Part shown: positions 44,564 through 46,245 of the stretch, piece by piece
How the letters are laid out: each line of letters starts with the position of its first letter
Position numbering within the stretch: position 1 is the first letter of the stretch
Assembly: GCA_000696115.1 (NCBI GenBank)
Contig: JJOH01000107.1
Span: 1 to 46,245 of the forward strand
Direction: 5' to 3'
From: Streptomyces olindensis
Lineage (GTDB): Bacteria > Actinomycetota > Actinomycetes > Streptomycetales > Streptomycetaceae
DNA: 46,245 nt
Notes under the pieces: generated by a model
What the model was told of the DNA's origin: nothing
The model's input: the letters and a program-made list of their open reading frames with translations, nothing else
Database searches by the model: none
Translations under genes and position numbers: made by a program

Positions 44564-45346
44564 GTGCAGCGCATCCGACTGCGCTACACCAAGCGCGGCC
44601 GCCTCCGGTTCACCAGCCACCGTGACTTCCAGCGCGCCTTCGAGCGTGCGTTGCGCCGTGCCGAGGTGCCGATGGCCTACTCGGCGGGCTTCACACCGCA
44701 CCCGAAGGTGTCGTACGCCAATGCCGCACCCACCGGCACGGGCAGTGAGGCGGAGTACCTGGAGATCGCGCTCACCGCGCCGCGCGACCCGGAGCAACTC
44801 AGGAACCTTCTCGACGAGTCGCTGCCCGCCGGGCTCGACATCGTCGAGGCGGTCGAGGCCCGCACCTCGGGCCTCGCCGACCGGCTGACCGCTTCCGTCT
44901 GGGAGCTGCGGCTGGACGGCGTGTCGCAGGAGGAGGCCCGCCGAGCGGTGGACGCCTTCAACGCGGCCGAGACGGTCGAGGTCCAGCGCCTCGCCAAGAA
45001 CGGCGTCCGCACTTTCGACGCCCGCTCCGCCGTCGTGAGCCTGGAGTGCCGTGACCTCTCGGAAACGCACAGTTCGCAGGCTGATAGGCCGACCGACCAG
45101 CCCTGTGCGATACTGCGGCTGGTTGTTCGGCACGTGACGCCTGCCGTACGACCCGACGACGTCCTGTCCGGTCTCCGCGCCGTGGCCGACCTGGCGCCGC
45201 CGGTCCCCGCAGCGGTGACCAGGCTGGCGCAGGGGCTGTTCGATGAAGAGACCGGCACGGTGACCGACCCGCTCGCGCCTGACCGCGAGGCAGCTCCGGC
45301 CCACTCAACGGCCGAACCGACTGCCGCCGCGACGGCGTCGGCGTAA
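44564..45346 (+). CDS. TIGR03936/DUF2344 radical SAM-associated protein
   Basis: The protein is 260 residues from GTG 44564. It begins 'QRIRLRYTKRGRLRFTSHRDFQ', followed by 'ALRRAEVPMAYSAGFTPHPKVSYANA', the typical start of the DUF2344 family, which accompanies TIGR03960 radical SAM proteins, sometimes as a fusion. There are no cluster-binding cysteines. The last 40 residues are a variable acidic/Ala-rich tail. The GTG has no ribosome-binding site, whereas an in-frame CTG at 44522 has GAAGGA ten bases upstream and would add 14 residues (MGKRQPEGPPPAPA). The true start is therefore uncertain. The rne gene follows, an order often seen in actinobacteria. Confidence 0.93.
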   Translation: MQRIRLRYTKRGRLRFTSHRDFQRAFERALRRAEVPMAYSAGFTPHPKVSYANAAPTGTGSEAEYLEIALTAPRDPEQLRNLLDESLPAGLDIVEAVEARTSGLADRLTASVWELRLDGVSQEEARRAVDAFNAAETVEVQRLAKNGVRTFDARSAVVSLECRDLSETHSSQADRPTDQPCAILRLVVRHVTPAVRPDDVLSGLRAVADLAPPVPAAVTRLAQGLFDEETGTVTDPLAPDREAAPAHSTAEPTAAATASA

Positions 45347-45442
45347 GGAAGGTCCCGCGTAGGGACGGACGTCGTAGCGTCGCCCTCGGACTCGGGAGCC
45401 ACCTGGGTCGGGCAGCGCACCGACCAGAAGACTTTCGCCAGG

Positions 45443-45463
45443 CCGTACGCATTCGGCGTACGG
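45443..45463 (+). promoter_or_regulatory. Hairpin in the rne upstream region
   Basis: An 8-bp perfect stem (45443-45450 with 45456-45463, CCGTACGC/GCGTACGG) has a five-base loop about 145 bases before the rne ATG. RNase E of Escherichia coli is autoregulated through 5'-leader hairpins, so a similar role is possible. Confidence 0.45.
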
Positions 45464-45606
45464 AACCGGCGAGACAGGACACAGAGAGCTCCCGTGCGGC
45501 GCCCGCGCCCCGGACGGCGGCGAACGCGCACAGCGCGAGCCGCGGACGTCACCGGCATCGCCGGACCAGGCGCGGCGCCCGGGAGCCTGACGGGAGAACA
45601 GCCCGC

Positions 45607-46245
45607 ATGCTCGAACCGACCGAACCCACAGAGTCCTCGCAGGGCTCCGAACAGAACACCCCCAGCGACACCCTGCCGCCCCGCCGGCGGCGCCGTGCCG
45701 CGTCCCGCCCGGCCGGTCCGCCCGCCGGTGCCTCGTCCGACGCGCCGGTGGAGACGGTCGCGCCGGCCATACCGGCCGCCGAGCCCGGTGAACTCGCGGC
45801 CGGCCTCGTCGAGACCGACGAGGCCGAGGAAGCCGCCCCGGAGGAGGCCGTCGCAGAGGTGGCCGAGGTCTCCGAGGCCGCGGCGAGTGCCGAGGCCAAT
45901 GAGCCTGCCGAGGCCGTAGCCGAACAGGCCGAACAGACCGAGCAGGCCGAGCCCGCCGGCCGCAAGCGGCGCCGTGTGGTGCGCCGGGCCTCCGCGCCCG
46001 CCGGCGCCCCGGCCGCCGCGGAAGCCGCCGAGACCGTGGTGCCCGCCGCGGCTCCGGCCGCCCCCGAGGCATCGGAGCAGGCCGAGGCTCCCGCCGCGGT
46101 GTCCGAGGACGCCGCTCCCCGGCGTACGCGGCGACGCGCGACGCGCACGGTGACCTCGCCCGCCGTTGCTCCGGCCGAGGCGGAGACGGAGACGGCGCAG
46201 ACCGCGCCGAGCGGCACCGAGCCCGCTGCCGCCGCCGAAAGCACC
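45607..46245 (+). CDS. rne: Ribonuclease E/G, N-terminal part (runs off the window)
   Basis: The frame from ATG 45607 stays open for 213 codons to the window end. GGGAG lies about ten bases upstream. The visible part is a low-complexity extension rich in Ala, Glu, Pro and Val, with arginine clusters (PPRRRRRAASR, GRKRRRVVRRAS, PRRTRRRATR). Streptomyces RNase E/G (RNase ES) has such extensions flanking the central S1/DEAD-like catalytic core, which starts beyond this window. The call therefore rests on the start MLEPTEPTE, the Arg/Ala/Glu composition and the position after DUF2344. The basic clusters are likely RNA- or partner-binding. Confidence 0.85.
   Translation, partial: MLEPTEPTESSQGSEQNTPSDTLPPRRRRRAASRPAGPPAGASSDAPVETVAPAIPAAEPGELAAGLVETDEAEEAAPEEAVAEVAEVSEAAASAEANEPAEAVAEQAEQTEQAEPAGRKRRRVVRRASAPAGAPAAAEAAETVVPAAAPAAPEASEQAEAPAAVSEDAAPRRTRRRATRTVTSPAVAPAEAETETAQTAPSGTEPAAAAEST

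Overview
The window is high-GC actinobacterial DNA, almost certainly from a Streptomyces chromosome. This rests on the very strong G/C bias at third codon positions, many GTG starts, and the block tig - clpP1 - clpP2 - clpX - valS - folC - ndk - mreBCD - pbp2 - rodA - rne, which is a typical Streptomyces core gene order. The taxonomic call is inference from composition, gene order and protein families; no database was searched.

Region 1 (1-15.2 kb, + strand) is a type VII (ESX-like) secretion locus with cargo. It begins with an ESAT-6/WXG-like small helical protein and a DUF6507-like protein. Next comes an 895-residue polymorphic toxin ending in an ADP-ribosyltransferase domain with visible R, STS and ExE motifs. 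Directly downstream are two small paralogues and the N-terminus of a third, larger protein, which look like an immunity-protein array. An HD-domain (p)ppGpp-hydrolase-like protein separates this cargo from the machinery: a one-TM protein, EccD, an EspI/MinD-like ATPase with a Gln/Ala/Tyr repeat tail, the triple-ATPase EccC, and a DUF6177-type protein. EccB, EccE and MycP are not in the window. A strong hairpin terminator closes the block.

Region 2 (15.2-20.3 kb) holds a convergent acyltransferase-3 membrane enzyme, a 620-nt intergenic region with a direct-repeat promoter, a 64-residue two-TM protein, a transmembrane Ser/Thr kinase with an extracellular PQQ-type propeller, and divergent tRNA-Gly(TCC) and tRNA-Pro(TGG) genes.

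Region 3 (20.3-29.5 kb) is protein quality control: trigger factor, ClpP1, ClpP2 and ClpX. It is followed on the minus strand by a small secreted cysteine-containing protein and a Pro/Gln/Tyr-rich one-TM protein, then by valS on the plus strand.

Region 4 (29.5-40.2 kb) carries folC, a DUF4233 membrane protein and ndk. The cell-wall elongation operon mreB-mreC-mreD-pbp2-rodA follows, then a CYTH-CHAD protein.

Region 5 (40.3-46.2 kb) has a TIGR03960-type radical SAM protein, a convergent GAF-ANTAR regulator, a repetitive VLTPVG membrane protein, the radical-SAM partner TIGR03936/DUF2344, and the truncated 5' end of the RNase E/G gene. The most novel-looking material is the toxin/immunity array of Region 1. 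Also notable are the VLTPVG repeat protein, two copies of a Streptomyces interspersed repeat, dyads upstream of clpX, and several apparently leaderless starts.
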